A program made the translations under genes and the position numbers. The notes beneath the pieces were generated by a model. That model saw only the letters and a list, made by a program, of their open reading frames with translations, had not been told where the DNA came from and did no database searches. From assembly GCF_045863935.1 (NCBI RefSeq), contig NZ_BTVP01000017.1, positions 1 through 64,000 on the forward strand: DNA of 64,000 nt, read 5' to 3'. Positions 22,138-30,225 of this stretch are shown one piece after another (positions within the stretch are counted from its first letter, which is position 1; each line of letters opens with the position of its first letter). Source of the DNA: Parvibaculum sp045863935 (GTDB lineage Bacteria > Pseudomonadota > Alphaproteobacteria > Parvibaculales > Parvibaculaceae).

Positions 22138-22497
22138 ATGACGCAGACATCCACATGGATCGCCCTGACGATCGCCGCGGCCGCTCTTCTCTTCGGAGGG
22201 CTCGCCCCGGCTCGCGCGGATGAGGTCGTGCCGATCCCCGGCGCCGCCTCCGGGCTCCTGCAGGAGGTCCAGTGGGGCTATCACTCGGAGCAGGATAATG
22301 CGCGCGACGCCGTGCGATCGGGCAGGGTGATCTCGCCCGGTCAGGCAAAGCAGGCCGCGCTTTCCCGCTACCCCGGCAAGTTCCTCGACATGAGCTTCGG
22401 CGGGCAGACTTATCATGTGAAGATCAGGACACCGGACAACCGGGTCGTGGTGGTTGCGGTCGATGCGGTGTCGGGCCGCGTCATGGGCGCGCGATAG
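22138..22497 (+). CDS. PepSY-like secreted protein
   Basis: 119 aa from an ATG after GGGGG. A clear signal peptide (WIALTIAAAALLFGGLAPARA, cleavage before DEV) leads to a short periplasmic domain with SPGQAKQAALSRYPGKFLDMSFGGQTYHVKIRTPD and VVVVAVDAVSGRVMGA, a PepSY-like pattern. It directly precedes a response regulator/sensor kinase pair. In Sinorhizobium, FeuN, a small periplasmic protein encoded beside FeuP/FeuQ, restrains the kinase; a similar inhibitory role is an inference from layout. Confidence 0.75.
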   Translation: MTQTSTWIALTIAAAALLFGGLAPARADEVVPIPGAASGLLQEVQWGYHSEQDNARDAVRSGRVISPGQAKQAALSRYPGKFLDMSFGGQTYHVKIRTPDNRVVVVAVDAVSGRVMGAR

Positions 22498-22528
22498 GCG
22501 CCCGGAGAGGCTCTGGACGGAGAAGAAC

Positions 22529-23200
22529 ATGCGGCTCCTGGTTGTCGAAGACGATCCCGATCTCAACCGCCAGCTCGTCGCCGCGCTGGAGGAAGCCGGC
22601 TATGTGGTGGACAGCGCGAAGGATGGCGAGGAAGGACATTTCCTCGGCGACACCGAACCCTACGACGCAGTGATCCTCGATCTCGGCCTGCCGGAGATGG
22701 ACGGCGTGACCGTGCTCGAAAAATGGCGTCGCGACGGGCGCATCATGCCGGTGCTCATCCTCACCGCCCGCGACCGGTGGAGCGACAAGGTGGCGGGCTT
22801 CGACGCCGGGGCGGACGATTATGTGGCGAAACCCTTCTATATGGAGGAGGTGCTGGCGCGGCTGCGCGCGCTGCTCCGCCGGGCGACGGGCCATGCGACG
22901 AGCGAACTCGAATGCGGCCCCGTCCGCGTCGATACACGAAGCTCACGCGTCACAGTGAACGGCCGCGCGATCAAGCTCACCTCGCTCGAATATCGCCTGC
23001 TTGCCTATCTGATGCATCATCAGGGCCGCGTCATCTCGCGCACGGAACTCGTCGAACATCTCTACGATCAGGACTTCGACCGCGACAGCAACACGATCGA
23101 GGTTTTTGTCGGCCGTCTCCGCCGCAAGCTCGGCAAGGATGTGATCGAGACCGTGCGCGGACTCGGTTACCGGCTGGCGGCGCCCGAAGATGCGGTCTGA
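22529..23200 (+). CDS. OmpR/PhoP-type response regulator
   Basis: 223 aa from the ATG at 22529, behind CGGAGAAG. The receiver domain (residues 1-115) has the acidic pair in VEDDPDLN, phospho-acceptor Asp51 in VILDLGLPEMDG and Lys in DDYVAKPF. A winged-helix domain follows (SLEYRLLAYLMHHQGRVISR, FVGRLRRKLG, ETVRGLGYRL). It overlaps the kinase gene by 11 bp, so the two form one unit. It resembles FeuP/PhoP regulators. Confidence 0.93.
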   Translation: MRLLVVEDDPDLNRQLVAALEEAGYVVDSAKDGEEGHFLGDTEPYDAVILDLGLPEMDGVTVLEKWRRDGRIMPVLILTARDRWSDKVAGFDAGADDYVAKPFYMEEVLARLRALLRRATGHATSELECGPVRVDTRSSRVTVNGRAIKLTSLEYRLLAYLMHHQGRVISRTELVEHLYDQDFDRDSNTIEVFVGRLRRKLGKDVIETVRGLGYRLAAPEDAV

Positions 23201-24563
23201 CAGCCTCGCCTTCAGGCTCATCGCCGGTGCCGCGCTCTGGAGTGGCATCGCCCTCATTGCGGGCGGGCTGACGCTTTCGGCCATCTTCCGGAATTCCGTG
23301 GAGCGCAGCTTCGACGCCCGGCTCGACGTGCTTCTCGACAGCCTGATCGCGACCACGGAAGTGAACGAGGAAGGCAATCTCGCCCGAACCCGCGCGCTCT
23401 CCGAGACGCGCTTCGACCTCGCCTATTCCGGCTGGTACTGGCAGATATGGCCTGTGGCCGCCCGCCCCGCACAACGCTCGCGTTCGCTGTTCGACCAATC
23501 GCTCGACCTCGCGCCTCTCCAGGATGCGAAGCGCAGCGAGAACGGGCTCGCCGTCTTCGATACGCTGGGCCCGGAGGCGCAGAAGCTGCGCGTCGCCGAA
23601 CGTCGCGTGACGCTGCCGGATTACGATGTGCCCGTTTCCTTCGCCGTGGCGGGCGACCGTTCCGAGATGAACGAGGAAATACAGGGCTTCAACACCTGGG
23701 TCTTCATCGCCATGGCGGCGATGGGCGCGGGACTTCTCGTCGCGCTGCTGATCCAGGTCCAATTCGGCCTGCGTCCGCTCGAGCGCGTCCGCTTCTCGCT
23801 CGCGCAGATACGCTCCGGACGCGCCACCAGGCTCGACGGCGAGTTCCCGGCGGAAATAGAGCCGCTTGCCGAGGAGTTGAACGGACTTCTGGAAGGTAAC
23901 CGCGAGGTGCTCGAACGGGCGCGAACGCATGTCGGAAATCTCGCACATGCGCTGAAGACGCCGCTCAGCGTGCTGACGAACGAGGCGCGCATGCATGACG
24001 GTCCTTTCGGTGAGACCGTGGACCGCATGGCTCGGCAGATGCGCGAACAGATCGACCACCACCTTGCCCGCGCACGCATGGCTGCCTCCGCGAATGTTCT
24101 GGGTGCGCATACGCCGGTAGAACCGGTTCTCGAACGAATCGTGCTGGCGCTTGAGCGGATATATGAGGACCAGGGCATCTCGATCGAACTCGATTGCCCG
24201 GACGAGGCCGGCTTCCGCGGTGAGGCGCAGGATCTTGAGGAGGTGGCGGGAAACCTTCTGGACAATGCGTGTAAATGGGCGAATGCGCGGGTGCGCATGA
24301 CCGTGATCCCTGATGCGGCGATGCGAAAGGCGCGGCCGTTCCTTTGCCTGCGTGTCGAGGATGACGGACCCGGCCTTCCCGAAGGCGCACGCAATGCGGT
24401 GCTGAAGCGCGGCGCACGCCTCGACGAGACGAAGCCCGGCTCCGGCCTCGGCCTCTCCATCGTGACGGAGATCGCCGAACTCTACGGCGGCGAACTGAAA
24501 TTCGAGACCTCGGCGCTCGGCGGCCTTCGCGCCGACCTCTATCTGCCATCTGCCGCAGCCTGA
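23190..24563 (+). CDS. Sensor histidine kinase, PhoQ/FeuQ-like
   Basis: 457 aa. The first helix (FRLIAGAALWSGIALIAGGLTLSAIF) and the second near residues 170-192 flank a periplasmic sensor domain of about 140 residues. A HAMP-like linker follows. The phospho-acceptor is His253 in LAHALKTPLSVL; ATP-binding boxes are NLLDNACKWA, EDDGPGLPE and GSGLGLSIVTEIA. The sensing domain sits where the upstream PepSY protein would be secreted, so contact between them is possible. Confidence 0.92.
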   Translation: MRSDSLAFRLIAGAALWSGIALIAGGLTLSAIFRNSVERSFDARLDVLLDSLIATTEVNEEGNLARTRALSETRFDLAYSGWYWQIWPVAARPAQRSRSLFDQSLDLAPLQDAKRSENGLAVFDTLGPEAQKLRVAERRVTLPDYDVPVSFAVAGDRSEMNEEIQGFNTWVFIAMAAMGAGLLVALLIQVQFGLRPLERVRFSLAQIRSGRATRLDGEFPAEIEPLAEELNGLLEGNREVLERARTHVGNLAHALKTPLSVLTNEARMHDGPFGETVDRMARQMREQIDHHLARARMAASANVLGAHTPVEPVLERIVLALERIYEDQGISIELDCPDEAGFRGEAQDLEEVAGNLLDNACKWANARVRMTVIPDAAMRKARPFLCLRVEDDGPGLPEGARNAVLKRGARLDETKPGSGLGLSIVTEIAELYGGELKFETSALGGLRADLYLPSAAA

Positions 24564-24686
24564 AAGGCGAGGCAGGGAGCGGCGCAAGCTGAACGCCACA
24601 TGAACGGCGCATTCAGCGCCCGCTCAAGAGCGGCCTTCTATCTTCATGACCATCGGATCAACCAATCGGGAATTGGGGTACGTGTC

Positions 24687-25166
24687 ATGAAGATCAAAAG
24701 CACACTTCTTGTTGGCGCCCTTGCTGTGGCGCTTGCCGGCTGCCAGACAGGTGACCCTTACGGTTATAGCGGCGGCCCGAAACAGGGCATCGGCACGCTG
24801 GCGGGTGCCGTCGCGGGCGGCCTCGCCGGCTCGCAGATCGGCGGCGGCTCCGGCCGCCTCTGGGCGACGGGCGCGGGCGTGCTGATCGGCGCGCTGGTGG
24901 GCAACAATATCGGCCGCAGCCTCGACCGTGCCGACCAGACCTATCTGCAGAACGCGTCCTATGGCGCCTTCCAGACAGGCCAGCCGACGCAGTGGCGAAA
25001 CCCGCAGAGTGGCAATTACGGCTATGTCGAACCCGGCCGCTCCTACCAGGCTGGTGGCGGCTACTGCCGCGAATATACCCAGACCGTCTATATCGGCGGC
25101 CGCCCTGAAAGCGCATACGGCACGGCGTGCCGCCAGCCGGACGGAAGCTGGCAGATCGTGAACTGA
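24687..25166 (+). CDS. Glycine-zipper surface lipoprotein
   Basis: 159 aa from the ATG at 24687. The lipobox is LAVALAGC, with Cys at about residue 20. A glycine-zipper block follows (GIGTLAGAVAGGLAGSQIGGGSG, then GVLIGALVGNNIGRSLDRAD), as in the rickettsial 17-kDa surface antigen family. The C-terminal part has two cysteines in YCREYTQTVYIGG and GTACRQPDGSWQIV, a common ending of this family. It is an outer-membrane lipoprotein of unknown role, possibly affecting envelope integrity. Confidence 0.85.
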   Translation: MKIKSTLLVGALAVALAGCQTGDPYGYSGGPKQGIGTLAGAVAGGLAGSQIGGGSGRLWATGAGVLIGALVGNNIGRSLDRADQTYLQNASYGAFQTGQPTQWRNPQSGNYGYVEPGRSYQAGGGYCREYTQTVYIGGRPESAYGTACRQPDGSWQIVN

Positions 25167-25204
25167 CCGGTCGGTTGCTTGAATGAACGGCCGAGAGGCC
25201 GTTC

Positions 25205-25263
25205 GGCCTCACCCTCGGTGAAACCCGGCCCCCCGAACCGCGCCTGGGTGAGGCCACCTTTTT
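25205..25263 (+). terminator. Terminator after the lipoprotein gene
   Basis: Inverted repeat GGCCTCACC/GGTGAGGCC (25205-25213 with 25247-25255) followed by a short T run. A second perfect hairpin GAACGGCC/GGCCGTTC (25185-25192 with 25197-25204) precedes it. Confidence 0.6.
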
Positions 25264-25280
25264 GAAGAGACGCCGACGTG

Positions 25281-25316
25281 AAAAGGCCGCCGCTTTCCAT
25301 CGGGAAGGCGGCGGCC
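25281..25316 (-). terminator. Minus-strand intrinsic terminator
   Basis: GGCCGCCGC pairs with GCGGCGGCC (25285-25293 with 25308-25316), extended by TTCC/GGAA around loop ATCG. On the minus strand it is followed by TTTT. It would end a transcript coming from the small ORF at 25439-25549. Confidence 0.8.
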
Positions 25317-25438
25317 AGTTCGGAACGGCAGCGACGCGGTCTCCATTATGTTATCTGCGGGACCGCCCCGTTTGCACCAATCTGTTCATCTCGAAGAGTC
25401 GCCGCGCCGTTGCCGGTGCGGCGATAAAGGATAAAGGC

Positions 25439-25549
25439 TCAGGCAGAAAGGCCCCCAGAAGTGTCCGGCTCTTCCTGCCTCGCCACACGACCCTCTATCG
25501 AGATCGAAACTTTGGCGATGGCAAACGGCGTCAGCAAACCGTTAGACAT
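25439..25549 (-). CDS. 36-aa small protein with perfect Shine-Dalgarno
   Basis: Found by hand; too short for usual gene calling. The minus-strand sequence AAAGGAGGTGATCC (complement of 25551-25564) is fully complementary to the 16S rRNA 3' tail and stands at ideal spacing before an ATG. The frame gives 36 residues beginning MSNGLLTPFAIAKVSI and ending DTSGGLSA, then TGA. The N-terminal half is mildly hydrophobic and the C-terminal half charged. I know no family. A strong minus-strand terminator at 25281-25316 fits a monocistronic transcript. A possible -35 (TTGACG) lies near 25612-25617. It may be a regulatory or membrane-associated microprotein. Confidence 0.6.
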   Translation of the reverse strand: MSNGLLTPFAIAKVSISIEGRVARQEEPDTSGGLSA

Positions 25550-25772
25550 CGGATCACCTCCTTTCAATTGTTGAACCAAGGATCTCCAGCGTGAATCCGG
25601 TTCGCCGTCGCGTCAAGGAAATGTGTGTGAAGCTTCCGCACATACTGCATCCGGTGTGCCCGGGCGCGGTTTAGCGGGCATTTTTGCGATGCGTGGACGG
25701 CGCTCGGCTCGCCGCGCCGTCTGCCGCCGCACGGGCGAAGAACCGTTTTCGTCATCGGTACGAATCAAGGGG

Positions 25773-27140
25773 TTAACGGGCCGCCGTTGCCGAGAGGGTT
25801 TTCTCGGGTTCCGCCTCGTCCGCGGCCATGAGCGATGCGATAGTCACGGCGTCGATCACCTCCGCCTGCCGTTCGTCGAGCTGCTGGAAGAAGGCTTCGA
25901 TGCGAGGTTCGTGAGCAAGGCTGCTGTCGGAGATGCTGCGGTTGTAGCGTTTCGTGCGGACAGCGGCGAAGACGTCGGCGAGCTTCGTCTTGTCGGCCGG
26001 ACAGCACGGTACGAAACGGCTCGGCGTACCCGTGGCGAAGGTCAGGAGCCCAGCCTCGCAAAGCGCTTCGGCTATTTCCCCCATCGACTCCATCGGCACA
26101 TGAAGCCGCCGGGCCAGCGTTTCCTCGGTCCAGGGCGCTTGGCCGCGATCGAAGGCATCGTGCACAAGCAGAAGCGCCTGCACGGCCATGCGGTCCAGTT
26201 GGCGAAGCGTGAGAAGGCTCACGCCCGCATGCGGCGAGAGATAGGCCCGGTTCTGGTAGTAAAAGGCAATCGAGCAACCGCCAAGCAGGATGAGCCAGGC
26301 CGCATAAAGCCAGATCATGAAGAAGACGAGGCTCGCGAATGCAGAGTAGATCGCGACATATTGCGCTGACTTCACGACGAATGTGGCGAAGGTCCAGCCT
26401 GCCGCCCCCCAGGTGATGCCGGCGACCGTTGCACCGACCACGGCCGCATCCGCTTTCACCCGTGTGTTCGGGATCATGATGTAGATGAAGCTGAAGGCCG
26501 TGATCAGGACGGCATAGGGGAGGAGGCGGCTCGACTGCTCGAGGATATAGCGAACCGCTTCATACTCCGCGAGAGCGCCCACGAAGGAGTTCGAAACGGC
26601 GCCTGCCATGATGCCGAAGACGGTGAGCACCAGCAGCGGGCCAAGAACGCTCATGCTGACGATCTCGGTGAACTGGCGCGCAAACGACCTGCTCGCCTCC
26701 ACGTGCCAGATGCTGTTGAACGAGGCCTCCACCTTGTTGATGAGCGAAATCACCGTGTAGAGCAGGAAGGCGAAACCCACCGTGCCGAGCACGTTGACGT
26801 TCACGCGCTGCACAAATTGCATCATCTGCTGCGTGATCTCGGCGCCCTGATCGCCAAGCGGTGCAAGGAAGTCCGCCAGCATGGTCTCGATGTAGCTGTC
26901 GAAACCGAAGGCGCGGAAGACGGCGAAGGCGATCGCGAGAGCGGGCACGATGGAAAGCAGCGTCGTATAGACGAGGCTCATCGCGCGCAGGCTGAGTGCG
27001 CCGCCGAGAAGGTCGCGCACCACTGCCCAGCCGATCCTGGCCGCAAGAAAGAGCGACCTTTGCCAGAACGGCAATTCGCTCAACGGGCGGTCCCAGACGA
27101 AGGCGTGGGCGCTTTCCAGAAGCGTGTAGGGTCCGAACAT
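25773..27140 (-). CDS. YihY/BrkB-family membrane protein
   Basis: 455 aa. About six membrane helices lie between residues 50 and 290, with LRAMSLVYTTLLSIVPALAIAFAVFRAFG at the start of the domain, LINKVEASFNSIWHVEASRSFARQFTEI, and TWGAAGWTFATFVVKSAQYVAIYSAFASLVFFMIWLY. These are core YihY motifs. The family was once called ribonuclease BN in error; its real function is unsettled. The last ~150 residues are soluble, with a winged-helix-like stretch (WTEETLARRLHVPMESMGEIAEALCEAGLL). It faces the small ORF downstream and the cold-shock gene upstream. Confidence 0.9.
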   Translation of the reverse strand: MFGPYTLLESAHAFVWDRPLSELPFWQRSLFLAARIGWAVVRDLLGGALSLRAMSLVYTTLLSIVPALAIAFAVFRAFGFDSYIETMLADFLAPLGDQGAEITQQMMQFVQRVNVNVLGTVGFAFLLYTVISLINKVEASFNSIWHVEASRSFARQFTEIVSMSVLGPLLVLTVFGIMAGAVSNSFVGALAEYEAVRYILEQSSRLLPYAVLITAFSFIYIMIPNTRVKADAAVVGATVAGITWGAAGWTFATFVVKSAQYVAIYSAFASLVFFMIWLYAAWLILLGGCSIAFYYQNRAYLSPHAGVSLLTLRQLDRMAVQALLLVHDAFDRGQAPWTEETLARRLHVPMESMGEIAEALCEAGLLTFATGTPSRFVPCCPADKTKLADVFAAVRTKRYNRSISDSSLAHEPRIEAFFQQLDERQAEVIDAVTIASLMAADEAEPEKTLSATAAR

Positions 27141-27192
27141 GAGCCTATGCTAGCTGCGCGCCGCCGCTTCGGCCAGCTTCCGGGAGCAGTTA

Positions 27193-27229
27193 CGAAAAGG
27201 CCCTCCGCCGGTTAAGGGGAGGGCCTTGG
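27193..27229 (-). terminator. Terminator of the cold-shock gene
   Basis: AAGGCCCTCC/GGAGGGCCTT stem (27197-27206 with 27218-27227) followed by T residues on the minus strand, about 40 bp past the csp stop. Confidence 0.85.
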
Positions 27230-27270
27230 ACGTCTCAGCGCGGGCGCGGCCGCACTTGCTGATGCCGGTA

Positions 27271-27477
27271 TCAGCCAAGAACCAGATTTTCGGCGGAGAA
27301 GCGGCCATTGCGCCCCTCGACCAATTCGTACTGGATCTGCTGACCCTCCTGCAGGGATTTCTGGCCGGCGCGCTCGACGGCAGAGATGTGGACGAAGATG
27401 TCCTTACCGCCATCCGCCGGCGCAATGAAACCATAACCCTTAGTGGCGTTAAACCACTTCACGACTCCGCTAGCCAT
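27271..27477 (-). CDS. CspA-family cold-shock protein
   Basis: 68 aa from the ATG at 27477, with AAGG five bases upstream; the 19-codon extension upstream is probably leader. VVKWFNATKGYGFI (RNP1 region) and DIFVHISAVERAG (RNP2) are the nucleic-acid-binding motifs of the cold-shock domain. It binds single-stranded RNA or DNA. Its own terminator follows, so it is monocistronic. Nothing shows whether it is cold-inducible or constitutive. Confidence 0.95.
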   Translation of the reverse strand: MASGVVKWFNATKGYGFIAPADGGKDIFVHISAVERAGQKSLQEGQQIQYELVEGRNGRFSAENLVLG

Positions 27478-27771
27478 AGTGCCTTGAATGCCTCGTATAG
27501 GAATAAAGAACGGACACCAGCCTGACGATGGCATCCGGGGAAAAACGCTACCACCGAATTTTCCCGCGGCCTATCGAAAATCTCGGGCCGCGCCACCAGT
27601 TTTTACGGATGGTTTGACGGCGCTTTCCCACGGTTTTGCGGGGTACGGAACCAAATTTTAAGCATGCTCCGGTTAGCCTGAGGATTACCTGAAATAAGGC
27701 GGCAATCCCGGACCGGTCGCAGAGCCGGCCGAGGAAATCCGCCAAAGCCATCGAATGTGTCGCGAACGCCG
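27478..27771. other. Divergent intergenic region
   Basis: About 290 bp between the divergent cold-shock gene and the + strand gene at 27772. It should contain both promoters and the csp leader. A TATACG element on the minus strand about 20-25 bp before the csp start is a possible -10. No hairpin or repeat stands out. Confidence 0.4.
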
Positions 27772-29193
27772 ATGATGACGGAACAGCAAGCATCGATCAG
27801 ACAGAAGCTCGCCAGCTACCTGGCGCAGCTCCCGCAGCCGGCTGTCCTGAAGCTCGCCTCCGGTCTGGAGCGGGAGCGGCTGCGCGGTACGGCCGGATTG
27901 CCCTACGAGATGATCCTTTCCGGCCTTCGACCGCTCCTCGCATCCTTTACGGGAAAACGGCCGGGCGCGCCGGATGCGGTGCGCCAGTTCTGCCGGCCGT
28001 TCGAGGATTTGCTTGTCGACGCAGACGAAGACGGCGTGCGGCAGGGGCGGATCTCCCGCTCCTCCGTCATGCGTGTCTGGGCCTGGCTCGAAGACGATCT
28101 GATGCCGGATGCCTTGCCCGACCTGAAGGCGCGTATCGCGGACCATACGTTGAAGGGCGACGACATCGCGCTGGAAGCCGCCGTTGCCGTCATGCATGCG
28201 TCGGCGGCCTCGGCCATTCGCGCGGCCATCGAGGAAGCGCGCCAGGACGCGGCGAAGCGCAAACAGGCCGAGAAGCGCCTCGGCGGCGAAAGCGGCCTCG
28301 AGGATGCCTGCGAAATCGCGAGCGTCCTGTCGGTCGCACCGTCCATGCTGCAGCTTCAGGCCGAACTGCCGAAGCGGATCGACGACTTCAGCGACGGAAT
28401 GGTCGCCATCCTGAAGGACGCCTACGAAAAATTGTCGGACGTGTCGGCTGCCGACGCTCTCTATCTTCCCTTCGCGGTGATGGCACGCCTCAAGGAGCCC
28501 TCGCAGATCCTGCGTTTCGTGCGCAAGGTGGCGCATCAGCGCAACGACATGATCATCAGCCGTTGCGAGCTGTCGGTATTTGGCGAACATCTGCTGGCGG
28601 ACATGGAGCAGATTGCCCGCCGCACCGATGCGTTGCGTCCCGGTCATGCCGATCTCGACGTCCTTCTGGACGATGTCCGGCGCTTCGCACACCTGTCGAA
28701 AGGATTTGCAGCGGAAATCGACCTTCGCCGCAACGGCGAATGGGGCCAGCGCCTGCTTGCGACGCGGGCGCGCCTGTCAGCCGCCATTTCGCAGGAAATG
28801 TCGCGCTTCGAGACGGAACTCGTTCGCGCCTTCCCGTTTCACCAGTTCGGTCAATATGGCCGTGGCGGTCCGATGCGGCCCGACGTCGCCAAGGCGCCCG
28901 ATCCGGCGCGGCTCGAGAGGGTGATGGCCTGCCTTCGCTTCGTGAACGGTGTCACGCCGATCTGCGAACCCCTTGGCGCGCAGAGCCATTGCCGCAGCAT
29001 ACGCCAGCAGATCGACACCTATCTTGCCTCCTACGAGGACCGGTTGCTGGAAGAGTTGCGTGTTGCACGCGGTTCCGCCCGCACCAACGCTCAGGATTTC
29101 GTCGAGGCCGCGGCCAGGCTTCATGAAACGATCGGTGAGGATGCGCAGGCGGAAATTTTGCGCCGTCGCGGGCAGGTCGCTGCCCAGGGCTGA
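27772..29193 (+). CDS. Hypothetical protein, mostly helical
   Basis: 473 aa from the ATG at 27772; GTG at 27757 and ATG at 27775 are alternatives, none with a strong ribosome site. No signal peptide or membrane helix is visible. It looks all-alpha, with repeated charged helices (AIRAAIEEARQDAAKRKQAEKRLGG, DGMVAILKDAYEKLSDVS, LDVLLDDVRRFAHLSKGFAAEIDLRRNGEWGQRLLATRARL). I do not recognise a family. It is monocistronic and ends 3 bp before the convergent PLP-enzyme gene. Confidence 0.8.
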   Translation: MMTEQQASIRQKLASYLAQLPQPAVLKLASGLERERLRGTAGLPYEMILSGLRPLLASFTGKRPGAPDAVRQFCRPFEDLLVDADEDGVRQGRISRSSVMRVWAWLEDDLMPDALPDLKARIADHTLKGDDIALEAAVAVMHASAASAIRAAIEEARQDAAKRKQAEKRLGGESGLEDACEIASVLSVAPSMLQLQAELPKRIDDFSDGMVAILKDAYEKLSDVSAADALYLPFAVMARLKEPSQILRFVRKVAHQRNDMIISRCELSVFGEHLLADMEQIARRTDALRPGHADLDVLLDDVRRFAHLSKGFAAEIDLRRNGEWGQRLLATRARLSAAISQEMSRFETELVRAFPFHQFGQYGRGGPMRPDVAKAPDPARLERVMACLRFVNGVTPICEPLGAQSHCRSIRQQIDTYLASYEDRLLEELRVARGSARTNAQDFVEAAARLHETIGEDAQAEILRRRGQVAAQG

Positions 29194-29196
29194 AGC

Positions 29197-30222
29197 TCAG
29201 CGCGAGGCGAATTCCCCCTCATAGGCGAACAGGCCGTGCGTGCCGCCCGTGTGAAGGAATATCGCCGCTTCCTTTTCCGCATATTTTCCAGACATGATCT
29301 GCCCGATGAAACCCGCCATACCCTTTCCGGTATAGACGGGATCGAGCAACACGCCTTCCGTCCGCGCGACGAGTTCGACAGCCTCTCTCATTCCGGGCGT
29401 CGGCAGGCCGTAGCCCTCGCCTAGATAATCGCCATCGAGATCGATCGATCCGGCGGGAGGCGTGGAGGCATCGAGAAGTGTGGCCGTCTTGCAGGCGAGG
29501 GCGTGTATCCCTTCCGCCATGGCCGCCTTGTCCTGACGATAGACGTTGATGCCGGCGATAGCAGGCCCGCTGCCGCGAAGTGCCGCGCCGGCAACAAGAC
29601 CGGCCTGCGTCCCCCCGCTTGATGAGGCGTGGACGAGGACCGTCTTGCCGAGGCCGAGCGCTTCCGCCTGTTCGGCAAGTTCGAGATAGGCCCGAGCATA
29701 GCCGAGCGACCCTGTCGGGCTCGACCCGCCGACGGGCACGAAATAGGCCTTGCCGCTGTTTGACTCGATCTCCTTGAAGAGTTCGCCGAAGACGCTCCCC
29801 GCATCGGCGTCTCCGGGTTCGACGCGGACTTCCGCACCGAGAATTCGGTCGAGCAGAAGATTGCCTGACTTGCGATAGGCCCGGCCCGAGTAGGGCACCG
29901 TGTCGAAGAGAACGAGAATGCAGGAAAGACCGGCCGCCGCCGCTGCCGCCGCTGTTTGACGGGCATGGTTCGACTGCAATGCACCCGTCGTCACTACCGT
30001 ATTGCAGCCCTGCGCCAGAGCCTCCCCCAACAGATACTCGAGCTTGCGCGTCTTGTTGCCGCCCGTCGCAAGTCCGGTGCAATCGTCTCTTTTGACGAAG
30101 AGGCGGGGGACATGTTGCGCGCCTCGCGCCTTGAGCGCCTCGCGCAGGCGGTGCATCTCGACGAGCGGCGTCGGCAGATGGGCGAGCCTGAGATGTGGGA
30201 ATTCGGTGAGCGTTTTCGGCAT
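29197..30222 (-). CDS. PLP-dependent D-cysteine desulfhydrase/ACC deaminase family
   Basis: 341 aa. LAHLPTPLVEMHRL and RLFVKRDDCTGLATGGNKTRKLEYLLG with Schiff-base Lys57, then TTGALQSNHARQTAAAAA, place it in the ACC deaminase/D-cysteine desulfhydrase group of fold-II PLP enzymes. HASSSGGTQAGLVAG and FLHTGGTHGLFAY line the cofactor phosphate and active site. L-cysteate sulfo-lyase (CuyA) belongs to the same group, so the substrate could be D-cysteine, ACC or cysteate. It begins 3 bp after the CoA-transferase gene, in one operon. Confidence 0.88.
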   Translation of the reverse strand: MPKTLTEFPHLRLAHLPTPLVEMHRLREALKARGAQHVPRLFVKRDDCTGLATGGNKTRKLEYLLGEALAQGCNTVVTTGALQSNHARQTAAAAAAAGLSCILVLFDTVPYSGRAYRKSGNLLLDRILGAEVRVEPGDADAGSVFGELFKEIESNSGKAYFVPVGGSSPTGSLGYARAYLELAEQAEALGLGKTVLVHASSSGGTQAGLVAGAALRGSGPAIAGINVYRQDKAAMAEGIHALACKTATLLDASTPPAGSIDLDGDYLGEGYGLPTPGMREAVELVARTEGVLLDPVYTGKGMAGFIGQIMSGKYAEKEAAIFLHTGGTHGLFAYEGEFASR

Positions 30223-30225
30223 GGA

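Noticed and set aside
25551..25564. Apparent 16S rRNA 3' end
   Set aside because: Only the 14-base tail matches; nothing upstream resembles rRNA. It is the complement of a ribosome-binding site.
25262..25594. 110-codon + strand frame between lipoprotein and YihY genes
   Set aside because: Basic, low-complexity translation with no ribosome site, running through a minus-strand terminator and antisense to the better-supported small ORF.
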